From assembly GCF_026248685.1 (NCBI RefSeq), contig NZ_CP111041.1, positions 310,001 to 374,000 of the forward strand: a stretch of 64,000 nt of DNA, given 5' to 3'. The DNA comes from Haladaptatus caseinilyticus (lineage in GTDB: Archaea > Halobacteriota > Halobacteria > Halobacteriales > Haladaptataceae). The translations under genes were made by a program, and so were the position numbers. Each line of letters opens with the position of its first letter. Position 1 is the stretch's first letter. Of this stretch, positions 32,718 through 42,159 are shown one piece after another. The notes under the pieces were generated by a model that was not told the DNA's origin, did not search any database, and saw only the letters and a list, made by a program, of their open reading frames with translations.

Positions 32718-34505
32718 TCACACGATTTCTTCCTCGGATGGTTTGTCGTCTGTAACGGCCGATGGTTGACTCGCCGGCGACTCTTTCCGCCAAATGTAGG
32801 TCGCAAAGAGGACGAATGCAGTTTCTATACAGAGCGCGACGATCGTTCCCCACGTCCATATTGGAAGGCCGAACGCAGCTCTCGCATTCCAACTTTCGGG
32901 CGCATACCACGGAACGAGAATCGCGATCACGATTCCCAGCCCGATCCAGAAGGATTTCGTCTGTGCGGGAAGGATATACTTCACCGTACCGGAAGTTGTC
33001 TCTTCGGACGGTTCCCGTGAGTTGAAATGGAGGATCTCCTTTGCTCGTTTCGTCTCTTCATCCGCTCCGGAGAGGTAGCTTCCTCCGATCATCACCACCG
33101 AATTGATGAGAAAACCGACGATTCCTGCGTGGATCCCGAATAGATCCGGATTCCCCGTCAGATATAGACCGACTGCGACAACACACCCAATGATCATCCC
33201 TGCAATTGCAGGATTGTTCTTGATTCGATGGGAGTAGAGCCCGAAAATGAACACCGGCGTCGCTTGGAGGAGAAACTCGAACTTGAGCTCCGTCCAGCCC
33301 CATATCGTAAGCGATGGTGAGAAGGCGACGCCGAGTGCCAACAACAAAAATAGCGCCAAAACGACCCTGCTCGCATTAATGACACGGCTGTCCGATGCCT
33401 CCGGGTTCACATACCGGCGATAGAGGTCTTTAGAGAGCACCATCGAAAGCACCATCACAGCGGCTCCTGCCGTCGAGAGCGTGGCCATGATTACACCTAG
33501 TGAAATCAACGATGGAAGAAGTGTTCCACCGTGAGATTGGACGAACGATCCCAATAGATACGGAACGAGTTGTTCGGATTGCGATTCTGTGAGATTTGGA
33601 AGTGCCCCGCTCCCGAACATGCCGATCAACCACAGGGTCAGCGCTGCGAAGAGGAAAATCGGTGCCTGCAGTCGAAACGTTCGACGGAGATCTTCCGCAT
33701 CACGTACGCCGAGATAGAATTGCTGAATGTGAATATACGTCGGGAGTCCTAACAATATCAGCACGATCGTACTGTACCAGCTCGTCATCGTCGACGTAGA
33801 CGGTAACGTTAGTTTATCAGGTGCCGCTTGCCATACGGTGTTCATCTGCGCAGTAAAACCGCCCAGCAGCCCGATTACGATGAGCATCATCGAGAGCGCG
33901 AAGATCATTAACGCTCCTTGGAGCGCCGCGGTCAGCGCCGTCCCTCTGAACCCACCAATGCCGACATAGAGTAAAATGATGAGGGCAAAGAGGATGATCA
34001 CCGCCTGATAGGGAAGTACTCCGCCGGAGGCAACGTGTCCTAGATATCCCATTGCGAAGAATTGTTCTGTGAACTGAACGAACGTACCCCACAAGAGAAA
34101 GCAGACTGCGAGGAGCGCCACCGTGGAGTTAAATCGATGTTCGAGATAATCGATTGGAGATGTATACTCCCATTTTTTCCCGAGATTTATGAGCGGTGGC
34201 GCAATTATGAGTGATCCGATTACTCCAGCGACCATGAATTGGGGATATACCAAGAACCACGCACCGGATCGATAGGTCTTCGCTGCATATCCGAGGAAGG
34301 AGTTTCCACTGTACGAATCCGCAAATATCGTGAGTGCGATAATCACGAATCCGAGTGATTTGCTTGCGGAGAAGAAATCATCAACGTCGACACCGATTCG
34401 TTTACTGTAGGAGTACCAACCAACCACTGCCATTGCTCCTAGCCCAAGAATAGTCAGAACCACCATTTCCCACCCTAAAGACACCGTTTGTGGTTCTATT
34501 GCCAT
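32718..34505 (-). CDS. Sodium:solute symporter (SSS family), second type
   Basis: A 595-residue, about 13-14-helix SSS transporter. Family signs are SYSKRIGVDVDDFFSASKSL after helix 1, the sodium-site region FADSYSGNSFLGYAA, and GGFRGTALTAALQGALM. The C-terminus carries one or two extra helices and an acidic tail, as in larger members. It is divergent from the HTH_10 regulator at 34824 (318 bases apart), which may control it. Together with the downstream catabolic genes it probably imports their substrate; the substrate is not identifiable. Confidence 0.9.
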   Translation of the reverse strand: MAIEPQTVSLGWEMVVLTILGLGAMAVVGWYSYSKRIGVDVDDFFSASKSLGFVIIALTIFADSYSGNSFLGYAAKTYRSGAWFLVYPQFMVAGVIGSLIIAPPLINLGKKWEYTSPIDYLEHRFNSTVALLAVCFLLWGTFVQFTEQFFAMGYLGHVASGGVLPYQAVIILFALIILLYVGIGGFRGTALTAALQGALMIFALSMMLIVIGLLGGFTAQMNTVWQAAPDKLTLPSTSTMTSWYSTIVLILLGLPTYIHIQQFYLGVRDAEDLRRTFRLQAPIFLFAALTLWLIGMFGSGALPNLTESQSEQLVPYLLGSFVQSHGGTLLPSLISLGVIMATLSTAGAAVMVLSMVLSKDLYRRYVNPEASDSRVINASRVVLALFLLLALGVAFSPSLTIWGWTELKFEFLLQATPVFIFGLYSHRIKNNPAIAGMIIGCVVAVGLYLTGNPDLFGIHAGIVGFLINSVVMIGGSYLSGADEETKRAKEILHFNSREPSEETTSGTVKYILPAQTKSFWIGLGIVIAILVPWYAPESWNARAAFGLPIWTWGTIVALCIETAFVLFATYIWRKESPASQPSAVTDDKPSEEEIV

Positions 34506-34823
34506 CGTTTTACCACCATTCTCATTGGCCGATGACTCGTTCTAGATCTCGGGTTTGTAGTGCTCCGTCTTTTTTTGTAACTGTTATTTCGTCCCATGGA
34601 TCCGAAAGTGGATTGCGAACATATCTCAAAGAGTGTTGTCCCACCGCTAATTGGGTGTTTAAATACATCGGACAACGAATCAGTACGACCTGGTGAAACA
34701 CTCGCTGTTGCTTATCGAGTGATAAGAGGACGATCAATGGCCTCTAACCCAATTTGTGTTCCGTTTAGCACCAACTCGGATTGCGCTAACGCTTATCATC
34801 ATCACTATCGATAGTGTATAACA
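34506..34823. other. Divergent promoter region of symporter and HTH_10 regulator
   Basis: No gene seen. The region must contain both promoters; CACTATCGATAGTG at 34802-34815 is a 14-base perfect palindrome just before the regulator ATG (34824), a possible operator. Confidence 0.45.
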
Positions 34824-35453
34824 ATGTACGAGGCAACGCTTCATCTTCAGCTCGAAGGGGACTGCGTGCTTTCAGAACTGGCGTCAAAAACAGATGACAC
34901 GATCGATATCGAGGTGTTGGAGCTTCACGATGAATTGGTGACGCTAATCGTTCAAGCGAAAGAACACGCTAGAGACTACTACGAGACACTCTCTGAAGCA
35001 GAGCAGGTCGAGCATGTCGAATTACTCGGCAGTGAAGCGATACTGGTGACGAAATCGTCTTGTGGTGCATATCCCGCAATTCATCGAAACAACGGCGTCC
35101 TTCGACGGCAGAATCGAATCGATAAACGTAGTCGCGTGTACCATATTCTCGCCTTTCAACACGAAGACATCACAAACATCATCAAGGACTTTCAGTCGTT
35201 TGGGACGGTTACCGTCGATGCACTCTCACAATTCCCAGGTGCTGATCCCGCGCTCACCTCTCGGCAACGAGAGGTGGTCGAGACAGCGTTGGATACCGGA
35301 TATTTCGAATGGCCTCGCCGAATATCGAGCGAGGAACTCGCGACAGAACTCGGTATTACACGGGGAACGTGTCTCGAGCATCTTCGCAAAGCACAGGCAA
35401 AGTTGCTCCGTGATGCCGTTAATTCCCTCGATGACCCCCAACTGTCGACTTGA
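34824..35453 (+). CDS. HTH_10-type transcriptional regulator
   Basis: A 209-residue bacterio-opsin-activator-type regulator: a ~140-residue N-terminal ligand/input domain (MYEATLHLQLEGDCVLSELA...) and a C-terminal HTH_10 domain (LTSRQREVVETALDTGYFEW; ISSEELATELGITRGTCLEH). The family regulates adjacent metabolic genes in haloarchaea. Between a divergent sodium symporter and a co-directional CoA-transferase/synthase pair, it is the probable local regulator of the 32.7-37.9 kb unit. The 14-base palindrome eight bases before its start may be its site. Confidence 0.88.
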   Translation: MYEATLHLQLEGDCVLSELASKTDDTIDIEVLELHDELVTLIVQAKEHARDYYETLSEAEQVEHVELLGSEAILVTKSSCGAYPAIHRNNGVLRRQNRIDKRSRVYHILAFQHEDITNIIKDFQSFGTVTVDALSQFPGADPALTSRQREVVETALDTGYFEWPRRISSEELATELGITRGTCLEHLRKAQAKLLRDAVNSLDDPQLST

Positions 35454-35566
35454 TCTCCATATGTTGAGTGGGTACTCCATTAGCGGTATATAAACAGCCA
35501 ACGCACGATGGAGCAACCTACTTTCCATCACACTCCCCGATACTACATACTCGGAAACTGAACATT

Positions 35567-36781
35567 ATGGCTTCGACAACTACAACTGGACCGCTGGACG
35601 GATTGCGGGTTATCGACTGCTCTGGAATGATCAGTGGTGGATTCGCGACGTGTCAGCTAGCCGATTTCGGCGCTGACGTGATCATGGTTGAACACCCCGA
35701 TCATCCGGATCCGCTTCGAGAATGGCCACCATTTGAGGATGATGTCTCGCTCTGGTGGAAATCGATCGGTCGCAACAAACGATGTGTGACGCTCGATTTG
35801 AGTACCGAGGAAGGTGCTGCACTCCTCCACGAACTCGTTGAAGATGCGGATCTCTTTTTCGAAAATTTCCGTCCGGGAACGCTTGAGCGGTGGAATATCG
35901 ACCCACCATCGTTACACGAAGTCAATTCGGAGCTGATCATCGTTCGCCTTTCCGGCTATGGCCAAACCGGTCCGAGATCGACAAAGCCAGGATTCGGGAC
36001 CGTCGCTGAAGGGATTTCCGGGTGGGCACACGCAAACGGATATCCCGACCGTGGACCGTTGCTCCCACCCATCAGTCTAGCCGATCTGACTGCTGCACAG
36101 TTCGCGGTACAGTCAGCAATGTTCGCACTTTTCGAACGGGATATCGGCCACGGGGGGAGTGGCGATGGTCAGGTAATCGATGTCAGTCTCTACGAACCGC
36201 TCTTTCGGCTGTTCATCGGCGATGTTGAAGCATTCGAATTCAAAGACAAGGTTCGAGAACGGACCGGAAATCGTCATCCCAATGCCGCGCCGCGCAACAT
36301 TTTTGAAACCGAAGACGGGCACATAACGCTCTCTGCCTCCTCCCAGTCGATTTTCGAAAACGTGATGCAAGCGATCGATCGACCGGATTTGATTAGCGAT
36401 CCACGGTTTTCGACCAACGAGAACCGCGTCGAGAATGCCGAAGCGCTCGACAGGATAATCGAAGAGTGGACTCGCCAACGGACGACTGCTCGGGCACTCG
36501 AGGAAATGGAAACTGCGGATGCGATCGTTGGTCCCGTCCACACCATCAGTGATATTTTTGAAGATGAACAGTATCGAGCTCGGAATGACATCATCGAAGT
36601 AGACGATAGCGACTTTGGATCACTGAAGACACACGCACCCATTCCAAAATTCTCCCGAACACCCGGTAGCGTTCGTCATACTGGGCCTTCACACGGGAAA
36701 GATAATCGGGAAGTATACTGTGAAGAGCTAGACCTTCCGACAGAAACGTTCGAACAACTCGTCACCGAAAACGTGATCTAA
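35567..36781 (+). CDS. Class III CoA-transferase (CaiB/BaiF family)
   Basis: A 404-residue enzyme transferring CoA between organic acids. Family motifs are GLRVIDCSGMISGGFATCQL, LADFGADVIMVEHP, and the segment before the active site FFENFRPGTLERW; catalytic Asp is expected in SLADLTAAQFA. Start at MASTTTTGPL rather than 33 codons upstream. Its stop is one base before the next ATG, so it is coupled to the following synthase. Substrate unknown: it likely activates a carboxylic acid imported by the symporter. Confidence 0.88.
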   Translation: MASTTTTGPLDGLRVIDCSGMISGGFATCQLADFGADVIMVEHPDHPDPLREWPPFEDDVSLWWKSIGRNKRCVTLDLSTEEGAALLHELVEDADLFFENFRPGTLERWNIDPPSLHEVNSELIIVRLSGYGQTGPRSTKPGFGTVAEGISGWAHANGYPDRGPLLPPISLADLTAAQFAVQSAMFALFERDIGHGGSGDGQVIDVSLYEPLFRLFIGDVEAFEFKDKVRERTGNRHPNAAPRNIFETEDGHITLSASSQSIFENVMQAIDRPDLISDPRFSTNENRVENAEALDRIIEEWTRQRTTARALEEMETADAIVGPVHTISDIFEDEQYRARNDIIEVDDSDFGSLKTHAPIPKFSRTPGSVRHTGPSHGKDNREVYCEELDLPTETFEQLVTENVI

Positions 36782-36782
36782 G

Positions 36783-37880
36783 ATGATACTTTCCGATGTT
36801 ACACTCCGAGAGGGTGACCAGATGCCCGGTCGGAACTATTCAGTCGAACAGAAGGTCACCGCAGGGAAGAAACTCGATGAACTTGGCCTTGCGTTCATCC
36901 AACCCGGGTTCCCGATCACTGGCGAGAAAGATCGGACGGCTATTCGCCGACTCGCGTCGACCACCGATGCCCAAATCGTCGCACTTGCACGGGCCGTCGA
37001 GGACGACATCGAAGCTGCAGCCGTCGCAGAGGCGGACGTCGCTGAAGTGATTATCCCAATATCGGATCTTCAGCTCGAATACAGTCTCAAAAAGCCACGA
37101 AACGAAGTCCTTAGATTGGCGCGAGAAGCAATCGACCTGGCGACGGAGCATGGTCTCGTGCCACATCTCACACTCATCGATGCGTTTCGTACGGAACCGG
37201 AGCATCTCAGCGAAGTAGCAACACGATTCAATGACGTAGATTTCGTGACCCTTGCTGACACCGTTGGCGCTCGGACGCCCGTCTCAGTTCGTGATCTGCT
37301 ATCCACACTGCAGGAGGACGTTGCGCTTTCTACGATTGGCGTTCACTTTCACGATGATATGGGAGTCGCAACCGCGAACGCATTAGCGGCTTACGAAGTC
37401 GGTGTTGGGAAGGCAGACGTTAGTGTTGCCTCCTTGGGTGAACGAGCGGGCAATGCAGCCCTCGAAGAAGTCGTCGCCAGTGGGGTTGTCGAACACGATG
37501 TATCATTTGGTGTTACCGAGGACAAGCTTATTCCGACGTGTCGATCGGTTCTCGATATTCTGGAGGAAGCCGACGCTGCTGGCCCGCGGAAAGCAATACT
37601 CGGGTCGGAAGTGACGGAACACGAATCGGGGATCCACACAGCAGCCATGCTCCATGAACCGAGTGTTTTCGAACCATTCAATCCCTATGTATTCGGTGGG
37701 CACCGTGAATTGTTATTTGGTAGGGGAACCGGTGCCTCTGGCGCTTCGACGTTGTTATCTCGTGCTAACATCGAACCGACGGACCAACGTGTTGAACGAT
37801 TTCTCGCGCTCCTCGCCGAAAAAGGGCCGATGAATGAAGCAGAGGCGCTGGCGCTTGCCCGATCGAGCATGGAAGAGTGA
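36783..37880 (+). CDS. Homocitrate/isopropylmalate-synthase-family acyl-CoA enzyme
   Basis: A 365-residue HMGL-like TIM-barrel enzyme. DVTLREGDQMPGR is the metal/2-oxo-acid motif, VHFHDDMGVATANALAAYE supplies the metal-binding His pair, and SLGERAGNAALEEVV is typical of homocitrate, citramalate and isopropylmalate synthases rather than HMG-CoA lyase. The C-terminal regulatory domain of isopropylmalate synthase is absent. It may condense acetyl-CoA with a 2-oxo acid or run in the cleavage direction. It follows the CoA-transferase by one base, implying a shared CoA-ester pathway. Confidence 0.85.
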   Translation: MILSDVTLREGDQMPGRNYSVEQKVTAGKKLDELGLAFIQPGFPITGEKDRTAIRRLASTTDAQIVALARAVEDDIEAAAVAEADVAEVIIPISDLQLEYSLKKPRNEVLRLAREAIDLATEHGLVPHLTLIDAFRTEPEHLSEVATRFNDVDFVTLADTVGARTPVSVRDLLSTLQEDVALSTIGVHFHDDMGVATANALAAYEVGVGKADVSVASLGERAGNAALEEVVASGVVEHDVSFGVTEDKLIPTCRSVLDILEEADAAGPRKAILGSEVTEHESGIHTAAMLHEPSVFEPFNPYVFGGHRELLFGRGTGASGASTLLSRANIEPTDQRVERFLALLAEKGPMNEAEALALARSSMEE

Positions 37881-38909
37881 TGGCCCCGGAGATTGAGCGA
37901 AGGAGTTCCCAATACGACTAACACAAGATCATACTCGTCACCGATGAGCTCGTCGCCCTCAATTCGGTTGACACACCACCGATGTTCTTCACGGCTTCGA
38001 GAACAATTCTATCGCAGCTGCATAACGTGACCAACTTCTCTCGGTATTCACGGTTAATGCGTTAGCAAATAGTTTCTGTCTATGTAGAAACTCGAAGCGG
38101 GGAGTGTCCCAAAAGCGCAGGAAACCAGCGCCAGGACAGGTGATCAGTTATGACCCCCTCGAATGAAGACATCATATGAATACTGAATATGTATACAATA
38201 TACAAGCCGCTACAATCCTCGTTGTAGAACGAACGATTTCGAATATATTCTGCTCGAACCCAATGTGATCAGTAAGTACCATCATGTACTCATAGAATAC
38301 TTCCCGGAAAGAACCGTGACAGCGAGTATATTCTACACGGCTGAAGCGCAGCATATTACTATTGAGCCACTCTCTAAGCGTAAACTTGCTTAGCTTGCTA
38401 AGCACGTAGAGAGTACTGTTACCGAATCAGCCTCGTTGCTTGATCAGATTTTCCATAAAATTCGTCATCACAAGGAACCAAGACGAACTCATTACAAACC
38501 ACGAGTATACCAGCGAATCCAGCCTGGGCTGGTCAATTCTCGCAGATAAAACTCCCCATTCCCCCTGGTAATGCCCGTATCCGCGGGAACAGACCGTGGA
38601 GTATGGCGTCACCATGGTTGGTCGGTACCGCAACCTTTGTCGAAGGCGTCGAACACCATCTTTCCATCACCCGTTGGTTCGAAACTCTCGTTCACTGCGG
38701 CCTTGGACATGATTCCATCCGATCTCACAGTAGGTCTCGTTATGATATCTACTTCCTTTCCCTCTCATGAATCTCACCATAAACTACATATCTTTATTAT
38801 GATTGTGGTCGTACATGTATGGGAGGAGAAGCGAGGACGAAGTCTTCTACAACTCCTATAATTGACAGGTGAATCGGGAGGCGGACAGTCTCGTAAAGGG
38901 GGTGTGCCG
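37881..38909. other. 1-kb region without a convincing gene
   Basis: Frames up to 96 codons (for example 38571-38861 plus strand) lack acidic character and motifs. The minus strand at about 37920-38000 reads HRWCVNRIEGDELIGDEYDL, protein-like but without start and preceded by a TAG, probably a remnant. A leucine/lysine-rich minus frame at 38172-38405 is also unconvincing. Confidence 0.4.
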
Positions 38910-39125
38910 ATGAGCGATTTGAGGGTGGAACCAATCCCAGAGGAGTCACACCACAATGTGGTTACTGGCAATGACAGGCGGGCGACGACCACAAGCCGGA
39001 ATTCAAGGGCAATTCCGGCACGTACCCACGATCTGTATACGCTCACGAACGCTTGTACTCCGTTTAGTGAGAAAGGATATGAAACCGAATTCGATGTCTT
39101 TGATCGAATAAGTACGACGAGGTGA
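38910..39125 (+). CDS. Possible 71-aa protein coupled to membrane protein
   Basis: MSDLRVEPIPEESHHNVVTG... has no recognised domain; Arg/Ser/Thr-rich middle suggests disorder. Its TGA lies six bases before the ATG of the next gene, so it may be translated with it. Weak. Confidence 0.3.
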   Translation: MSDLRVEPIPEESHHNVVTGNDRRATTTSRNSRAIPARTHDLYTLTNACTPFSEKGYETEFDVFDRISTTR

Positions 39126-39130
39126 TAGCA

Positions 39131-39628
39131 ATGGAAAACAGACGAAACGACGATTCTCCAGCGGAAGATCCCCGGTCTGAGTTCGACAGGGGATTCGATG
39201 CGGGAGTAGAACAGGAGCGTGAATTCTACGAACGAAACCGACCGTACGAAAAGCGACGAAATGGATTGAAAGCAGTAATCGGTATCCTCTTGTCACTGCT
39301 TAGTTTCCTGCTCGTAGCGATACTTGCGATCGGGATATTGTTCCTCCTCTTCATGGGAGGTGTCTGGTTAGGCGCACTTGCAACGCCCGATCTAGGGGAT
39401 GTCCCGGTTGCCCCGGTCGTGCCTCAATCGGGAGTCGATGGGGATGTTACCGTAATTGACGGTGATACGACGGTCACCGTTGCCGGTAGTGGTGGGGTGA
39501 ACGTACCCGTTCCGGGCTATGGTGGTGTCGCGGTGTACATCGAACCAACTGCAATCACGGTGCCAACAAATGGAGATTTAGCCGGAATCAGTATTCGAAC
39601 CGGAGGCATCTCCGTGCAACAAACCTAA
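39131..39628 (+). CDS. Single-pass membrane protein with beta-rich exterior domain
   Basis: A 165-residue protein: charged N-terminus (about 45 residues, acidic then basic), one long hydrophobic helix (VIGILLSLLSFLLVAILAIG), then about 80 residues rich in Val, Gly and Thr with repeated DGDVTVIDGDTTVTV-type strands, which should be outside. It resembles haloarchaeal small surface-exposed membrane proteins but I cannot name a family. It precedes the gamma-glutamyl-type cluster by 243 bases. Confidence 0.6.
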   Translation: MENRRNDDSPAEDPRSEFDRGFDAGVEQEREFYERNRPYEKRRNGLKAVIGILLSLLSFLLVAILAIGILFLLFMGGVWLGALATPDLGDVPVAPVVPQSGVDGDVTVIDGDTTVTVAGSGGVNVPVPGYGGVAVYIEPTAITVPTNGDLAGISIRTGGISVQQT

Positions 39629-39843
39629 TCGGCATTTCAAATTACCTGCCTACCGCTGGGGGTTTAAACGGGGGACAAGGGTAGGACCATGCAGCAAAGA
39701 CAATTCGTTAGAATCGGATAGCACCCGATATACAGATTTGGCGATTTACGAAGGCGTACGTCAATGTATACAATGAGCTCCCGTCGTGTGATGCTTCGGC
39801 CGCTGAACTATCTACTTACCTGAGCCCATCCGCAGGAAACATT

Positions 39844-39852
39844 CTTAATAAT
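39844..39852 (+). promoter_or_regulatory. TATA box of the ligase-hydrolase-peptidase operon
   Basis: CTTAATAAT lies 24 bases before the ATG at 39872, which predicts a leaderless transcript beginning at or next to the start codon of the first glutamine-synthetase-like gene. Confidence 0.45.
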
Positions 39853-39871
39853 CTCGCCCCATTGCGTATCC

Positions 39872-41218
39872 ATGTCAACACATGACGAGGTGATCGAAAC
39901 TTGTTCTTCAACCGATGTCGAGCTGGTACGATTGCTTTACGTTGGAAACGACGGTGTTCCCCGCGGTCGTGTCGTGGATGCCGATCAAATCGAATCGACA
40001 CTCGCTGGCGGAATAAATCTCTCATCTGCGATGCAGTCGTTCAATTCACTCGACCACCTCGCGCCGGGTGGTATGTTTGGCGCTGCAGGTGAAGTCCGGA
40101 TGGTACCTGACCCGGAGACGTTTCGGGTACTTCCGTATGCAGACCGGGCAGCAGTCATGCTTTGTGACCTCTACGATCTCGACCAGAGTCCGTGGAACGC
40201 TGATCCGCGGAATGCCCTCACATCGTTTCTCGACGAAATACCCTACGATGTAAATGCTGCATTCGAAAGCGAGTTTTATCTCACGCGAGAGTCGGATGAC
40301 GGCGAGATGATCCCCTTCGATCAGAGCGTCTGTTTCGGCGCGGACGGAATGCAGAACACAAACGACATCATCCTCGACATGACCGATGCGCTGAAAGCCC
40401 AAGATATGGACATCGTGGCGTACTACCCAGAGTACGGTCCCGGCCAACAGGAACTCGTTGTCAAGCACGCACCCGGACTGCGAGCCGCCGACAATCACGT
40501 TCTGTATAAGCAGACGATCAATGGCGTCGCGTCAAATCATGGTGTTGACGCCACGTTTCTTCCGAAACCCTTGCCGGATGCCGCTGGTTCCGGATGCCAC
40601 ATACACGTCTCTCTGTGGGATGACGGGGAAAACGCGTTCTATGACCCTGACAGCGATGGACAGTATGGCCTCAGTGAAACGGCTCGCCATTTCATCGGTG
40701 GAGTGCTCGATCACGCACCTGCACTCGTTGCTCTCACGGCCGCGACCATCACTTCCTACCGCCGACTGCGCCCGCACATGTGGGCATCAGCATTCACCTG
40801 CTGGGGACAGGACAACCGTGAAGCGATCGTCCGCGTACCGTCCTCTCAGTGGGACGATCCGAGCGAGACGACACGGTTGGAATTCAAGCCTGCGGACAAC
40901 ACAGCCAATCCGTATCTCGCAGAACTCGGTTTGCTCGCCGCCGGGATGGATGGAGTCCAACGTAAACTCGATCCAGGTGATCCAGTAAACGAAGACCCGG
41001 CCGAGATGGCTCCCGACGAACGAGAGAGCCGAGGGATTCGGCGACTTCCCGAAACGCTGGGTGAAGCCATCACCGAACTTGCGGCTGACGACGTACTCGC
41101 GAGCGCCTTTGGAGAGACCCTCTTTCAATCGTACCTCGAAGTCAAGCGCAGCCAGTGGGACGAATTTACAGGGACAGTTACTGAGTGGGAACGTGAAACG
41201 CTCACTCGATCGTTCTAA
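39872..41218 (+). CDS. Glutamine-synthetase-family ligase 1 (gamma-glutamyl ligase candidate)
   Basis: A 448-residue GS type I fold protein. Motifs: ESEFYL (metal Glu), PEYGPGQQELVV, GSGCHIHVSLWDDGENAF (metal His), TCWGQDNREAIVRVP (Arg for glutamate/phosphate), and RLEFKPADNTANPYL. Canonical GS has R where this has K in the ELKP/EFKP motif, and the N-terminal domain is of the short GS-like type. Such GS-like enzymes ligate glutamate (or another acid) to amines such as putrescine, ethanolamine or alkylamines. Its last base is shared with the next start codon, so ligase and cysteine protein are coupled. It is not likely the housekeeping glutamine synthetase. Confidence 0.87.
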   Translation: MSTHDEVIETCSSTDVELVRLLYVGNDGVPRGRVVDADQIESTLAGGINLSSAMQSFNSLDHLAPGGMFGAAGEVRMVPDPETFRVLPYADRAAVMLCDLYDLDQSPWNADPRNALTSFLDEIPYDVNAAFESEFYLTRESDDGEMIPFDQSVCFGADGMQNTNDIILDMTDALKAQDMDIVAYYPEYGPGQQELVVKHAPGLRAADNHVLYKQTINGVASNHGVDATFLPKPLPDAAGSGCHIHVSLWDDGENAFYDPDSDGQYGLSETARHFIGGVLDHAPALVALTAATITSYRRLRPHMWASAFTCWGQDNREAIVRVPSSQWDDPSETTRLEFKPADNTANPYLAELGLLAAGMDGVQRKLDPGDPVNEDPAEMAPDERESRGIRRLPETLGEAITELAADDVLASAFGETLFQSYLEVKRSQWDEFTGTVTEWERETLTRSF

Positions 41219-42159
41219 TGACTGACCTTCCACCGCTGTTCGACGGATTCGACTTCGACGTGTCGGTACTACCAGGGTTTCCGGACGTCCATGAAGCCTA
41301 TCGGGTGCTTCGCGACCAGAAGGACATGGTCTGTGGCGCCTATGCGCTCACATACCTGCTTCGAGCCCACGGTATCACCAGTCGTGGAACTGACTTCGAC
41401 TATCTGACGGTTGACCACGTGGCCGAGGCAGCCGGTACTGCACTCGAACCGCATAACGCCGAGCGCCAAAACCGAGTCGAAGAGCTAATCTCGACGGATG
41501 AAATTCCGGCTGACCGTGCGTCCACTTGGTTCATGCACGACTACTTCGATACCAACCTCTCCGTCGTCGAAGACGAAGGAGGAACGAGTCCCGACGGTCT
41601 CGTCGTGGCATGCAAAGCCGTTTCCGAAGGGAAAATCGAAGCGATTCCTGTGCCGGCCGTTCACGATAACGCAGTCCAACTGAACGCTAGTCGCTTCGAA
41701 TCCCTCTTGGATGCGATGATGGGGGGCGACCTTCCCGTACAGCCCATCTGTAACTACAACCTCGGCCATACGCTCGCACCAGGTGGGCTTCTCGGACACA
41801 AATACAATCTCGTGGCCTTGCTTACACAGTGGGACGATCCATCGTACTTCCGAACGCTGGACTGGGATGTCGGGCACTTCACAACGATCGCCGGACGTAT
41901 AACACGGAGCGGCAGCGAGGAACGGTATCTCGCGATCCGAGATTCCTACAAGACGTTCGGATGGGATGGCTATCATCTCCAGCCAGAGTCGTACATCCGA
42001 CAGGGCCTCGTCCGAGCCGATGACCATAGGGACGGTGGTGTCCTCTTGGTAACTCCCGCAGAGGACAGTGATGACGTTCGTGATTGGCTTGCTGCACACG
42101 ATCTCGAACCTGGACTCTGGGACAATGGGAGTGCATACACCGGGGAAAACGATGACTGA
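41218..42159 (+). CDS. C39/papain-like cysteine protein, uncharacterised
   Basis: A 313-residue soluble protein. Candidate catalytic residues are Cys39 in KDMVCGAYALTYLL (helix-capping Cys-Gly), His220 in DWDVGHFTTIAGRI and Asp242 in YLAIRDSYKTFG: the spacing and context (GHFTTIAG then an RDSY strand) match a C39 or BtrH-like papain fold. It lies between a GS-like ligase and an M20 peptidase with overlapping genes at both ends, so it should act on the product of the ligase, either as an amidase/peptidase or acyltransferase. No export signal. I do not know a named family for it. Confidence 0.72.
   Translation: MTDLPPLFDGFDFDVSVLPGFPDVHEAYRVLRDQKDMVCGAYALTYLLRAHGITSRGTDFDYLTVDHVAEAAGTALEPHNAERQNRVEELISTDEIPADRASTWFMHDYFDTNLSVVEDEGGTSPDGLVVACKAVSEGKIEAIPVPAVHDNAVQLNASRFESLLDAMMGGDLPVQPICNYNLGHTLAPGGLLGHKYNLVALLTQWDDPSYFRTLDWDVGHFTTIAGRITRSGSEERYLAIRDSYKTFGWDGYHLQPESYIRQGLVRADDHRDGGVLLVTPAEDSDDVRDWLAAHDLEPGLWDNGSAYTGENDD

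Noticed and set aside
36783-37880. HMG-CoA lyase
   Set aside because: SLGERAGNAALEEVV and DVTLREGDQ fit the homocitrate/isopropylmalate synthase branch; the lyase-specific C-terminal Cys motif is absent.
38571-38861. 96-codon plus frame
   Set aside because: Basic/aromatic composition, no motif, no promoter or coupling.
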